This document shows, in pieces, positions 44,220-52,353 of a stretch of DNA of 64,000 nt (positions within the stretch are counted from its first letter, which is position 1; each line of letters opens with the position of its first letter). The DNA comes from Paenibacillus ferrarius (GTDB taxonomy: Bacteria > Bacillota > Bacilli > Paenibacillales > NBRC-103111), in NCBI RefSeq assembly GCF_002027705.1, contig NZ_MBTG01000045.1:62001-126000 (forward strand), in the 5' to 3' direction. The notes beneath the pieces are model-generated. The model was given only the letters and a program-made list of their open reading frames with translations. It was not told the origin of the DNA and did no database searches. The position numbers were made by a program, and so were the translations under genes.

Positions 44220-45326
44220 TTAATTGCCGGCCTTTTTGCTTTCCGCGATATTTTTCTTATGTGCTTCGAAAGTCTCTGCGAACAGATGTCCTTTGGTCCC
44301 GTCCTTTTTGGTCACATAAAACAAATACTTCGTCTCTTCCGGATAAATCGCCGCTTTCATTGAGGCAAGGCTTGGACTTGCAATGGGGCCTGGCGGCAAA
44401 CCCGTATTTAAATACGTATTATAAGGACTTTGTATTTGCAGATCCTTTTCCAGAAGCCTATCCTTGGACTTATCAAATAAATACTGCACCGTTGCATCAA
44501 TTTGCAAAGGCATATTTTTCTTCAGTCGATTCTGGATGACGCCAGATACGAGTGCACGTTCTTCATCAACAACGACTTCCCGCTCGATTAAAGAGGCAAT
44601 CGTCAGCATTTGATGCACGCTTAGACCACGATCTTTGAGCTTGTCCTTCCAGTCAGCAGGGAGCGTTGCTAATTTCTTATCCAACTGCTGCAAGGTTCGT
44701 TCTATAAATTCTTGCTCGCTCGAGCCCTTTTTGAATTCATAAGTCTCTGGGAAAAGGTAGCCCTCAAGGCGATGCTTCAGGTTCTTGTTATCGGGAATTG
44801 TGAAGTTTGTCTCAGACTTAAACGCATTAGCTTCGTCGGTCATCTGGAGGAAAGCCTCTTTCTTCCAAGGCGTTTGTTCACTGATTTTTGCCGCGATCTG
44901 GTCGATGGTAAATCCTTCAGGAATCGTGATGCGAATCATATCTTCCTTCACAATCTCGCCATTATTCAGCTTATCGATCATTTCCTCAAACGTCATGCCC
45001 GGCTTCATGCTGTACTCGCCTGCTTGAAACTTCGAGCCTTGTTTATGCCATTTCAAATAATACATAAAGATGGATGAGTTCTTAATAAGTCCCTTTGTTT
45101 CGAGTTCCTTGGCAATTTGTGCAGAACCGGAACCTTGCGGGATGGATACTCGCACCTCTTGCCCTGAAGCAGCAACAGGCTGTAGAGCATTAGCAATATA
45201 TAAACCAACACCGCTGGCTATACCAATACCAATGAGCAGCAATAGTCCAATGATGAGAAGAGTGCGCTTGGCCTTGCTCCGTTTGGGCTTATTGTGTTCA
45301 TTCTCTTGTTCAAGCAAGTTGTTCAC
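44220..45326 (-). CDS. mltG: Endolytic transglycosylase MltG (YceG family)
   Basis: 368 residues from GTG 45326, with AGGAGG 7 bases upstream. Cytoplasmic head rich in Lys, one membrane helix (TLLIIGLLLLIGIGIASG), then a LysM-like region (VRVSIPQGSGSAQIAKEL) and the YceG domain with catalytic Glu in ASLIEREV and the late GPIASPSLASMKAAIYP. It cuts nascent glycan strands outside the membrane and sets their length. It corresponds to B. subtilis YrrL by position. A terminator at 45389-45415 separates it from the DUF1292 genes upstream. Confidence 0.93.
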   Translation of the reverse strand: MNNLLEQENEHNKPKRSKAKRTLLIIGLLLLIGIGIASGVGLYIANALQPVAASGQEVRVSIPQGSGSAQIAKELETKGLIKNSSIFMYYLKWHKQGSKFQAGEYSMKPGMTFEEMIDKLNNGEIVKEDMIRITIPEGFTIDQIAAKISEQTPWKKEAFLQMTDEANAFKSETNFTIPDNKNLKHRLEGYLFPETYEFKKGSSEQEFIERTLQQLDKKLATLPADWKDKLKDRGLSVHQMLTIASLIEREVVVDEERALVSGVIQNRLKKNMPLQIDATVQYLFDKSKDRLLEKDLQIQSPYNTYLNTGLPPGPIASPSLASMKAAIYPEETKYLFYVTKKDGTKGHLFAETFEAHKKNIAESKKAGN

Positions 45327-45388
45327 GATAATCCTCCTAATACTTTCCGTCAGAAAGCTTTCCTCGTACCTTCACATCCCTAAGCAAA

Positions 45389-45415
45389 CAAAAACGAGCG
45401 GATGTGATCCGCTCG
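45389..45415 (-). terminator. Terminator between the DUF1292 pair and mltG
   Basis: CGAGCGGAT-GTG-ATCCGCTCG, followed on the minus strand by TTTTTG. Confidence 0.88.
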
Positions 45416-45427
45416 GGTTGTATACTC

Positions 45428-45724
45428 TTACAAATCGTCCTGATCTGGAAAGGCCATTTCATCGTAGAGCTCAGAAACGGTTTCCCACTCGTCGTCATCT
45501 TCGATGGTTTCCAATTCGTATTGTCCTTCTGCATCTGTCGTAACTCGGAAAACAGCAACTTCGTCTTCCTTCTTGAGCTCATCGGATTGCAGAACGGCAT
45601 ACGTGTGATTGCCATATACGAATTCTTTCAAAAGATGATACACCGTCGACTCATTTTGCTCGTCAAACAAAATAATATCATCCCCGTAAGCTTTGCGCAA
45701 TACGTCGGAAGGTGTCGTACTCAT
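45428..45724 (-). CDS. DUF1292 protein, second copy
   Basis: 98 residues, acidic. The DUF1292 pattern is visible (DDIILFDEQN at the start, HTYAVLQSDE in the middle, ETIEDDDEWETVSELYDEM at the end). It overlaps the first copy by 4 bases (ATGA), so the two are co-translated. Function of the family is unknown. Compared with the other copy the N-terminal half has diverged strongly. Confidence 0.82.
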   Translation of the reverse strand: MSTTPSDVLRKAYGDDIILFDEQNESTVYHLLKEFVYGNHTYAVLQSDELKKEDEVAVFRVTTDAEGQYELETIEDDDEWETVSELYDEMAFPDQDDL

Positions 45725-46029
45725 GCTTCGTCTTCCTCTTCGAATTCAGCCATTAATGTGTTGAATGTTTCTTCAACAATATCCCACTCTTCTTCATCGT
45801 CGATGGTGAACAATTTCAAATCTTCACCGTCATCATCTTCTTCATAACGGAATGCGTATACCTCATCGGATTCTTCGTCTCCGCCGTCAGTAGGCACAAC
45901 CATCATGTATTTCTTGTCTGAACCGTCCACTTCGAATTTCATGATAACCTCGAACTCTTCTTCGTTGCCTTCATCGTCCGGGATGTAAATGATTTCTGGT
46001 TCTTCTTCACGCAATTCTTCTTTGGACAT
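45721..46029 (-). CDS. yrzB: DUF1292 protein, first copy (YrzB-like)
   Basis: 102 residues, very acidic (long Glu/Asp runs, IDDEEEWDIVEETFNTL at the end). Position after ruvX matches B. subtilis YrzB. AAAGAGGTG lies upstream of ATG 46029. Cytoplasmic, unknown function. The pair with the next gene looks like an old tandem duplication. Confidence 0.85.
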   Translation of the reverse strand: MSKEELREEEPEIIYIPDDEGNEEEFEVIMKFEVDGSDKKYMMVVPTDGGDEESDEVYAFRYEEDDDGEDLKLFTIDDEEEWDIVEETFNTLMAEFEEEDEA

Positions 46030-46035
46030 GTTCTT

Positions 46036-46452
46036 TCACCTCTTCATATTGGCATCCATATATCCTTGCAGAATGAGCTGTGCAGCCATCTTATCAATGA
46101 CCTGCTTCCGTTTCTTCCGACTCACATCAGCTTCAAGAAGCGTGCGAGTCGCAGCTACGGTTGTTAATCGCTCATCCCACAAGTTTACAGGTACACTTAA
46201 TTTTCGTTCCAGTTCTTTCGCGAACTCGATCGCAAGCTCTCCACGAGGTCCAATCGTATTGTTCATATTTTTGGGCAAGCCTACGACGATCTGCGACACG
46301 CCATATTCTTTGACGATAGCCTCAAGCCGTTCGATGTCTTCCCCAGGCTTGCGGCGATGGATGACTTCCAGCCCTTGAGCTGTCCAGCCAAGCTCATCGC
46401 TCATCGCGACACCAATCGTTTTGTCCCCATAATCCAAGCCTATCCATCTCAT
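46036..46452 (-). CDS. ruvX: Putative pre-16S rRNA nuclease / RuvX (YqgF family)
   Basis: 138 residues from ATG 46452; the TTG at 46464 is too close to AAGGA. RNase H-like fold with GLDYGDKTIGVAMSD (first catalytic Asp), VVGLPKNMNNTIG, LWDERLTT (Glu) and a late DKMAAQLILQGYMD Asp. It trims the 5' end of 16S rRNA. It corresponds to YrrK and lies between the ireB-like gene and the DUF1292 pair in one operon. Confidence 0.92.
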   Translation of the reverse strand: MRWIGLDYGDKTIGVAMSDELGWTAQGLEVIHRRKPGEDIERLEAIVKEYGVSQIVVGLPKNMNNTIGPRGELAIEFAKELERKLSVPVNLWDERLTTVAATRTLLEADVSRKKRKQVIDKMAAQLILQGYMDANMKR

Positions 46453-46470
46453 GCCGGTTCTCAATTCCTT

Positions 46471-46731
46471 CTATTTGTGTTGACCCAGATAAGCTCGAAC
46501 CAATTCTTCAATCAGTTCGTCCCGTTCCCGTTTGCGAATGAGGCTCCGGGCATTATTATGCCGCGGAATGTAAGCAGGATCTCCGGAAAGCAAGTACCCG
46601 ACAATCTGGTTGATCGGATTATACCCTTTTTCCTGAAGAGCATCGTATACCGCCAGCAATACATCTTTGGGCGATGTCTCAATTTCTTCTGCCTTCACGT
46701 TGAACTTCATCGTTTTATCCATGGAACTCAT
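46471..46731 (-). CDS. IreB family regulatory phosphoprotein (YrzL)
   Basis: 86 residues from ATG 46731 (a later ATG at 46722 is possible). Family signature: DVLLAVYDALQEKGYNPINQ and GYLLSGDPAYIPRHNNAR with RKRERDELIEELVRAYL at the end. IreB of Enterococcus is a substrate of a Ser/Thr kinase that affects cephalosporin resistance. The early Thr in MDKTMKF is where IreB is phosphorylated, by analogy. Order alaS-yrzL-ruvX matches B. subtilis. Confidence 0.9.
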   Translation of the reverse strand: MSSMDKTMKFNVKAEEIETSPKDVLLAVYDALQEKGYNPINQIVGYLLSGDPAYIPRHNNARSLIRKRERDELIEELVRAYLGQHK

Positions 46732-46842
46732 CAGGAGCACCCCACTTTCCTTGTGTTACCTTGTGTCAAAAATTGAAAATGTTCCGTGTATACTGGTTAT
46801 ATTCTCTATGGGTTTAAAAATTCCTGTCCCATCAAAAAATAA

Positions 46843-49470
46843 TTATTCAAATTGAGAGAGCAGTCCTTCGACACCGGACAATGCAGCCGCTAATTTGGAA
46901 GCATCTTTCCCGCCTGCTTGCGCCATATCCGGACGGCCGCCGCCGCTTCCGCCAACAGCCAACGCCACTTCTTTAATGATTTTCCCAGCGTGAAAGCCTT
47001 TGGCTACCAAATCAGGCGTAACCGCAGCCACCAAATTGACCTTATCGTCAGCAACTGCGCCTAGTACGATAACCGCGGAGCCCAGCTTAACCTTCATCTC
47101 ATCAACAATGTTGCGAAGAGAATCCATATCTGCTGCATTCACTTGTGCGGCTAACACCGATACGCCTGCTGCCTGCTTCACTTGATCAGTCAATGAGCCC
47201 GCTTCAATGCGTCCCAGTTTGCCGCGCAGCGACTCATTTTCACGCGAGAGTTCCTTCACTTGCTGAAGCGCAGCTTCCACGCGTTTGGGAACATCTTGCA
47301 CGTTCGATTTCAGCAGGTTGGCCGATTCTTTCAACAATTGCAATTGCTGGTCTAAATACTCATACGCACTGCGGCCGGAAACAGCCTCAATCCGGCGTAC
47401 ACCGGACCCAATGCCGGACTCGCTGACGATTTTGAACAATCCAATTTGTCCTGTATTCTGAACGTGACAGCCTCCGCACAACTCTAAGCTGTAATCGCCT
47501 ACTCGAACAACGCGTACGATATCACCGTACTTCTCGCCGAATAATGCCATAGCGCCCATTGCCTTCGCGTCAGCAATAGCTTTCAATGAAATATCAACGT
47601 CGATGTTGTTCCAAATTTGGCGGTTTACACGCTGTTCGACATCCTGCAATTCTTCACTGCTGATGCTGCCGAAGTGAGAGAAGTCGAAGCGCAAACGGTC
47701 AGGCTCAACAAGGGAACCTGCCTGATTGACATGAGTGCCTAATACTTCCTTCAACGCTTTGTGCAGCAAGTGAGTAGCCGTATGATTTTTGATAATATCA
47801 CCGCGCTGTGCAGCCGATACGATAGCCTCAACCGAATCTCCTTTACGCAGAACGCCGGACTCGACTATGACTTTATGAATGTGTTGGCCATGAGGTGCCT
47901 TCACAACATCTTCCACCTTCAAAACCACTTGATTATTGCGAATTGTACCATAGTCGCTTACCTGACCACCACTTTCGGCGTAAAACGGTGTGCGATCTAG
48001 AACAACTTGGCAAGTCTCGCCTACGCCGACAATGTCAACGAGTTCATTTTCATGCACAATTGCAGTAATATTAGCAGTAACTACCAATTCATTATATCCA
48101 ACAAATTCGCTTTTAATCGTCAATTCAGACAGCGGTCCGCCCTGTACTTTCATACCGCCTTCTTTATGACTGGCCGCTCTAGCACGATCACGCTGCTCCT
48201 GCATGGAAGCATCAAACCCAGCCCGATCAACTGTCAAGCCCTTCTCCGAAGCAAAATCCTCCGTTAAGTCAAAAGGGAAGCCATACGTATCGTATAATTT
48301 AAAAGCATCAGGTCCGCTGATTTGATTCGTGCCGGCTTGGCGTGTTTTCTCTACCATTTCAGCAAGAATAATCAATCCATCGCTTAACGTTTCATGGAAG
48401 CGTTCCTCTTCCGTACGGATAACCTTCTCGATAAACTCACGCTTGTCTACAACTTCTGTATAGTAAACGCCCATGATCTCACCGACTGTAGGCACCAGTT
48501 TATGCAGAAACGGCTTATCCAAGCCCAATACTTTCCCATAACGAACAGCGCGGCGCAATAAACGACGGATTACATAACCACGTCCTTCATTAGAAGGAAG
48601 TACGCCATCCCCGACGGAGAAAGCTACCGTACGAATATGGTCGGCAATAACTTTAAGCGCTACATCGTGCTCCTCATTGACGTGATACTGCACACCTGTT
48701 AGCTCACACGTTTTATCAATAATCGGTTTGAACAAATCGGTGTCGAAGTTGGAGTCAACATCTTGAAGAATCGAAGCAAAACGCTCCAAACCTGCGCCTG
48801 TATCAATATTTTTGTTCGGAAGCGGTGTATAGCTGCCATCTTTGTTATGGTTAAATTGGGTGAATACCAGATTCCACACTTCCAGGAAGCGCTCATTTTC
48901 CCCGCCAGGCCAGCATTCCGGATCGGACAAATCACCGTATTTATCCCCACGGTCATAGAAGATCTCCGTACAAGGACCACAAGGGCCTTCACCGATGTCC
49001 CAGAAATTATCTTCTTTCAGCTTATAGATGCGTTCTTCCGGTATACCGATTTCTTTGTTCCAAATGTGGAAGGCTTCTTCGTCATCTTCATGGACCGTAA
49101 CCGAGATCCGAGTTGGATCGAAGCCAATCCATTGTGGATCCGTCAGAAATTCCCATGCCCATGGAATAACTTCCTTCTTAAAGTAGTCACCGATCGAGAA
49201 ATTCCCCAGCATCTCGAAAAACGTATGATGGCGACGTGTTTTGCCTACATTCTCAATATCATTGGTACGAATACATTTCTGAGCATTCGTAATTCGCGGA
49301 TTTTCCGGAATTTCCCGCCCATCGAGATACGGCTTTAACGGTGCGATCCCCGCATTAATCCATAAGAGAGATGGGTCATTATGCGGAACGAGCGATGAGC
49401 TGGGCTCTACCTTATGCCCTTTACTTGCAAAGAATTGCAACCACTTGGAACGAATTTCACTTGCCTTCAT
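46843..49470 (-). CDS. alaS: Alanyl-tRNA synthetase
   Basis: 875 residues from ATG 49470, with GGAGG 10 bases upstream. Class II core at the N terminus (FFASKGHKVEPSSSLVPHNDPSL), EGPCGPCTEIFYD, the editing-domain zinc site in HTATHLLHKAL and CGGCHVQNTG, and a C-terminal glycine-rich DHHA1 end (GGGRPDMAQAGG). It charges tRNA-Ala and corrects Ser and Gly mischarging. A T-box leader at 49516-49780 controls it. It leads the operon with yrzL and ruvX, or is followed by them closely. Confidence 0.96.
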   Translation of the reverse strand: MKASEIRSKWLQFFASKGHKVEPSSSLVPHNDPSLLWINAGIAPLKPYLDGREIPENPRITNAQKCIRTNDIENVGKTRRHHTFFEMLGNFSIGDYFKKEVIPWAWEFLTDPQWIGFDPTRISVTVHEDDEEAFHIWNKEIGIPEERIYKLKEDNFWDIGEGPCGPCTEIFYDRGDKYGDLSDPECWPGGENERFLEVWNLVFTQFNHNKDGSYTPLPNKNIDTGAGLERFASILQDVDSNFDTDLFKPIIDKTCELTGVQYHVNEEHDVALKVIADHIRTVAFSVGDGVLPSNEGRGYVIRRLLRRAVRYGKVLGLDKPFLHKLVPTVGEIMGVYYTEVVDKREFIEKVIRTEEERFHETLSDGLIILAEMVEKTRQAGTNQISGPDAFKLYDTYGFPFDLTEDFASEKGLTVDRAGFDASMQEQRDRARAASHKEGGMKVQGGPLSELTIKSEFVGYNELVVTANITAIVHENELVDIVGVGETCQVVLDRTPFYAESGGQVSDYGTIRNNQVVLKVEDVVKAPHGQHIHKVIVESGVLRKGDSVEAIVSAAQRGDIIKNHTATHLLHKALKEVLGTHVNQAGSLVEPDRLRFDFSHFGSISSEELQDVEQRVNRQIWNNIDVDISLKAIADAKAMGAMALFGEKYGDIVRVVRVGDYSLELCGGCHVQNTGQIGLFKIVSESGIGSGVRRIEAVSGRSAYEYLDQQLQLLKESANLLKSNVQDVPKRVEAALQQVKELSRENESLRGKLGRIEAGSLTDQVKQAAGVSVLAAQVNAADMDSLRNIVDEMKVKLGSAVIVLGAVADDKVNLVAAVTPDLVAKGFHAGKIIKEVALAVGGSGGGRPDMAQAGGKDASKLAAALSGVEGLLSQFE

Positions 49471-49515
49471 CTGTCTCAAGCCTCCATATATATGCATTGT
49501 CATCAAAAACAAACA

Positions 49516-49780
49516 AAAAACGCCCCTGCAACATACAGGGACGAATCATCGCGGTACCACCCTGGTTATTGGGGAAAACAAACCCAATCTCCTTGTGCGG
49601 ATCTGTAACGGGTCCAACCGGTGGAGTTCTTCCACACTCCGAAACGAGCTTTGGGCCATCCTAACATCGAAAGGTTCTTTCAGCCGTTGACAGCAGCTAT
49701 CGCTGCTCCCCGGAACCTTCTCTCTGACAATGGACTATGGCTTACTAAAGTTTCATCAACGATTTCATGTTAGATATAGA
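49516..49780 (-). promoter_or_regulatory. T-box leader of alaS
   Basis: On the minus strand CCAGGGTGGTACCGCG (49550-49565) is the T-box core, followed by CGTCCCTG and a terminator (CCCTG...CAGGG, then TTTTTT at 49516-49521). Upstream stem I has AGTAAGCC on the 5' side (AGTA is the usual S-turn) and GATGGCCCAAAG on the return side; the GCC at 49654-49656 is the likely Ala specifier. Uncharged tRNA-Ala should favour antitermination. Confidence 0.92.
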
Positions 49781-49911
49781 TAAGGCAAATTATAACTATA
49801 TGGCGCAATGCTGTCAATATTCAGGTCAATAAATGAAACCTTTGCTCTCGGGGAAACGTATATAAGATACATTCATTCTCTTGCTTTTACCAAAATTAGG
49901 AGGTGTTGTAA

Positions 49912-50151
49912 CTGGACTTTTCATCGCTTACGCTGCTTGCTTTAATCTCACCCATTTTTATCATTGTCATCTACATCATGGTCAAAACACTTATAAAGAA
50001 AGAAATCCCGGATAGCCGTTACAATCCCTTCGATTACATAACAGGCCAATCCCGCATCGAATTCCAAGAACAAAAGGAGGAAAAGGAAGAAGCGGACGAT
50101 CAAGGAGACGATAAAGATAAACATTTGAAAAATCAAAAAATACGCAGTTGA
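49912..50151 (+). CDS. DUF3951 small membrane protein, apparent CTG start
   Basis: 79 residues. One N-terminal membrane helix (LLALISPIFIIVIYIMV), then the family pattern RYNPFDYITGQSRIEF and a charged Glu/Asp/Lys tail. AGGAGGTG at 49898-49905 is ideal and lies 6 bases before CTG 49912; the codon just before is TAA, and the next in-frame ATG would lose most of the helix. CTG is therefore the likely start. Function is unknown; it should be anchored in the membrane with its tail in the cytoplasm. It lies alone between the alaS leader and a Fur-box promoter. Confidence 0.72.
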   Translation: MDFSSLTLLALISPIFIIVIYIMVKTLIKKEIPDSRYNPFDYITGQSRIEFQEQKEEKEEADDQGDDKDKHLKNQKIRS

Positions 50152-50204
50152 CAATCGTTCTCAATGGAAGTATACTAAGTTTATTGATAATGATTTTCAT
50201 TATC
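50148..50204 (+). promoter_or_regulatory. Sigma-A promoter overlapped by Fur boxes
   Basis: TTGACA (50148-50153) and TATACT (50171-50176) have a 17-base spacer. GATAATGATTTTCATTATC at 50186-50204 agrees with 17 of the 19 bases of the classic Fur box and covers the start-site region. A weaker one, TGACAATCGTTCTCA at 50149-50163, overlaps the -35. Iron-loaded Fur would block this promoter. No convincing protein gene lies downstream on this strand before the converging gene at 50365. Confidence 0.8.
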
Positions 50205-50360
50205 GAGTAAGAAATACAAGAATTACGTATACTTATTCCGTAGTCCATTCGTTGGTTTACGCATGGCCACACCCTTTCATATCCTCAACCCTCGCATAGA
50301 ACCCCTATGTACCATGATCCCGCAAGTCATGGCACATAGGGGTTCTGTGCGTCTGCTTAT
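50183..50360 (+). ncRNA. Candidate Fur-controlled small RNA
   Basis: Transcription from the promoter at 50148-50176 would start near 50183. The following 110 bases have no supported frame but hold a C-rich, G-poor stretch at 50268-50305 (CACACCCTTTCATATCCTC and ACCCTCG), as in FsrA-type RNAs that pair with ribosome sites. A hairpin at 50293-50351 closes it: 18 pairs (CGCATAGAACCCCTATGT against its complement, with one T-G pair), a 1x1 mismatch, 6 more pairs, and a 9-base loop. A pyrimidine-rich tail follows, without a clean T run, so termination is not assured. No homologue could be checked. Confidence 0.45.
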
Positions 50361-50364
50361 CTTC

Positions 50365-51435
50365 TTACGTTGTCGGCTTGTGAACATAGTGCAAGAAAAC
50401 ATGCTGAAGGATAACCTTCATGACTGCGAAAAACGGCACAGCCAAGATCAGCCCTACAATTCCCGCTACCTCCCCGCCTACGAGCAGCGCAAAGATGATA
50501 AACAGAGGATGCATATGCAGCGTTCTTCCCACCACCTGCGGCGATATCACATTTCCTTCCAAAATTTGAATCAATAAATTCACCACCGCAACAAGCAGCA
50601 CCATTTTCAAAGAAATCGTTGATGCCATGATCAGTGCGGGCGCCGCACCGAAAAAAGGCCCTAGGTAAGGGATGATATTGAAAATAGCTACCACACTGGC
50701 AAGCAATAAAGCATACTCCATACCAATCAGCCAATACCCCAGGTAAGCAAGAACCCCGATAATTAAGCATACCAATAATTGTCCGCGAATATAGTTGCCT
50801 AGCGCTGTATCAATATCAATGAGCAATTTGACCGTCTTCTTCCGATGTTCTCGCGGTACGATCGCCAGCGCTGTTTTCTCGATAATTTGAAAATCCTTCA
50901 TGATATAGAAAGCTACAAAAGGGACAATGAACGCGATAAACAGCATATTAATCGTATTGCCGATTTGATTCATGTAATTCGAGATGGCGGTGGAAATACT
51001 GTTTTCCAGTTTTGTTAGCGAATGATTGAAACCGGAGCGTACACTGTCAGGCAGCAGCTGATTTTGATTAAACCCATCAACCAGCGACTGCGCGCGCATT
51101 GCCATCTGCGGCATGTGCTCGTTCAGTTCAGCAATTTGTGTTATAAAAATCGGTGTCATATTCATGATGATGACCGTAAGGGATGAAAGAAATACACTAT
51201 AGATAAGTAAAACAGCAATCGTTCTTGGAACTTTGCGTTTATTCAGAGCATTTACAATCGGATTCAAAATGTACGAAATGATCACGGCGATGAAGAACGG
51301 CGTCACTATTGCTTTGAGAAACGTGATGACATGAAATAAAATCGGCTTAATTTGCAGAAGCATATACAAAGTCATCAAAGCAAGCAGGGTATATACCAAC
51401 CCTACAAACCATCTATTTTTCCAAAATCGTTCCAT
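50365..51435 (-). CDS. AI-2E transporter family protein (YrrI-like)
   Basis: 356 residues with about eight membrane segments. The family signature is clear: AIVTPFFIAVIISYILNPIVNAL, IPYLGPFFGAAPALIMA and GEVAGIVGLILAVPFFAVMKVIL. Members include permeases for various small solutes, some sodium/proton antiporters; AI-2 export by TqsA is only one case, so the name says little. GAGGTGAGGTC precedes ATG 51435. It corresponds to YrrI by position upstream of alaS. Confidence 0.87.
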   Translation of the reverse strand: MERFWKNRWFVGLVYTLLALMTLYMLLQIKPILFHVITFLKAIVTPFFIAVIISYILNPIVNALNKRKVPRTIAVLLIYSVFLSSLTVIIMNMTPIFITQIAELNEHMPQMAMRAQSLVDGFNQNQLLPDSVRSGFNHSLTKLENSISTAISNYMNQIGNTINMLFIAFIVPFVAFYIMKDFQIIEKTALAIVPREHRKKTVKLLIDIDTALGNYIRGQLLVCLIIGVLAYLGYWLIGMEYALLLASVVAIFNIIPYLGPFFGAAPALIMASTISLKMVLLVAVVNLLIQILEGNVISPQVVGRTLHMHPLFIIFALLVGGEVAGIVGLILAVPFFAVMKVILQHVFLHYVHKPTT

Positions 51436-51529
51436 GTTGACCTCACCTCGGCAATTCCAAATAAGTTGCGCTCATACAGTATATGTACAACTTGTCCAAA
51501 TTAACCCTTGGCTGTACAGTTGGACAACA

Positions 51530-51575
51530 AAAAAACGCCATTCTTAAGCACCTGCGTGCTCAAAAAGTGACGTTT
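51530..51575 (-). terminator. Terminator of the yrrD / zinc-ribbon transcript
   Basis: AACGTCAC...GAGCAC-GCAG-GTGCTT...GGCGTT, followed on the minus strand by seven T. Confidence 0.75.
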
Positions 51576-51592
51576 CGTTATGATCATGATTA

Positions 51593-51793
51593 TTAATTCG
51601 CGTGTTCTTGGATTAGAGGCATTTCTTCCTCAAAAAATAAATCATCCAGAGAACTCAGTGTACCGTCTTCCTCAACCTGATACACGGACATTTTCTCTCC
51701 GTTAACGCTGAGTTCTATAAAACAACCCCAGCAGTAAAATTGATGGGAACCGATCTTTCCAATGTCTTTGGAATTACAGTTTGGACAACGCAT
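51593..51793 (-). CDS. Small zinc-ribbon protein, unknown function
   Basis: 66 residues from ATG 51793 (AGGGTG 6 bases upstream); the GTG at 51802 overlaps the ribosome site. Two Cys-x-x-Cys knuckles, CPNC near residue 3 and CWGC near residue 24, should bind one zinc. A Glu-rich tail follows. The start is 11 bases from the stop of yrrD, so it belongs to that operon. No recognised family beyond the ribbon. Confidence 0.7.
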   Translation of the reverse strand: MRCPNCNSKDIGKIGSHQFYCWGCFIELSVNGEKMSVYQVEEDGTLSSLDDLFFEEEMPLIQEHAN

Positions 51794-51803
51794 CTCGCTC
51801 ACC

Positions 51804-52325
51804 CTATTCTTCTTTGGATACGAAGAGTTCTTCCATTTCCTGAGCGCAATGTACAGGCACTATGATGGCGTCTTCCCCTTTGGTTGCCGAATCCGGCACG
51901 GGAAGCCATCTACGCCCTTCCTTTAAATCAGAAATAAACCCTTCGGACAATTCATAACCTACTATTTGTTTACCCCAATCTTGGTTTAAATAAACATCCT
52001 CTACCACGCCTAATTTGTGCCCTCCCACTGTGATGATGGGAAGTCCTTTAATCTTGCGGCTTCCATCCAGTAAAGCATGGCATTCTTCCACATGCTCAAA
52101 CTCTTGAATGACCGTTTCGTTCGGTATGGTAATGGCATCTTCTCCTGCAGCGACGATTCCCTCCCACGGTATGTAACGTAGGGCAGAGAACCATACCTTC
52201 ACTTCAAGAACGATACCTCGTATGTTCCACTCAGGGCCTATCAGCAAATCTTTGACCTGACCAATTTGTTTGCCGGAATCTACCGTAATAACGGGAAGTC
52301 CGATCAAATCGTGCGCTTTGCGCAA
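51804..52325 (-). CDS. yrrD: PRC-barrel domain protein (YrrD-like)
   Basis: 173 residues from TTG 52325, 8 bases after GGAGG; the TTG at 52331 is only 2 bases from it. Two PRC-barrel repeats are visible, each with LP-x-I-T-V followed by G-x-V-x-D/L (GLPVITVDSGKQIGQVKDLL and GLPIITVGGHKLGVVEDVY). Such barrels bind RNA-processing or photosynthetic proteins; the role in Firmicutes is unknown. It lies 28 bases after the cysteine desulfurase gene, as in B. subtilis order. Confidence 0.83.
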   Translation of the reverse strand: MRKAHDLIGLPVITVDSGKQIGQVKDLLIGPEWNIRGIVLEVKVWFSALRYIPWEGIVAAGEDAITIPNETVIQEFEHVEECHALLDGSRKIKGLPIITVGGHKLGVVEDVYLNQDWGKQIVGYELSEGFISDLKEGRRWLPVPDSATKGEDAIIVPVHCAQEMEELFVSKEE

Positions 52326-52353
52326 GCTCAATTCCTCCTAGAACCGCCCGGTA

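Noticed and set aside
50263..50577. Open frame starting inside the candidate sRNA
   Set aside because: No ribosome site; most of it lies antisense to the AI-2E family gene.
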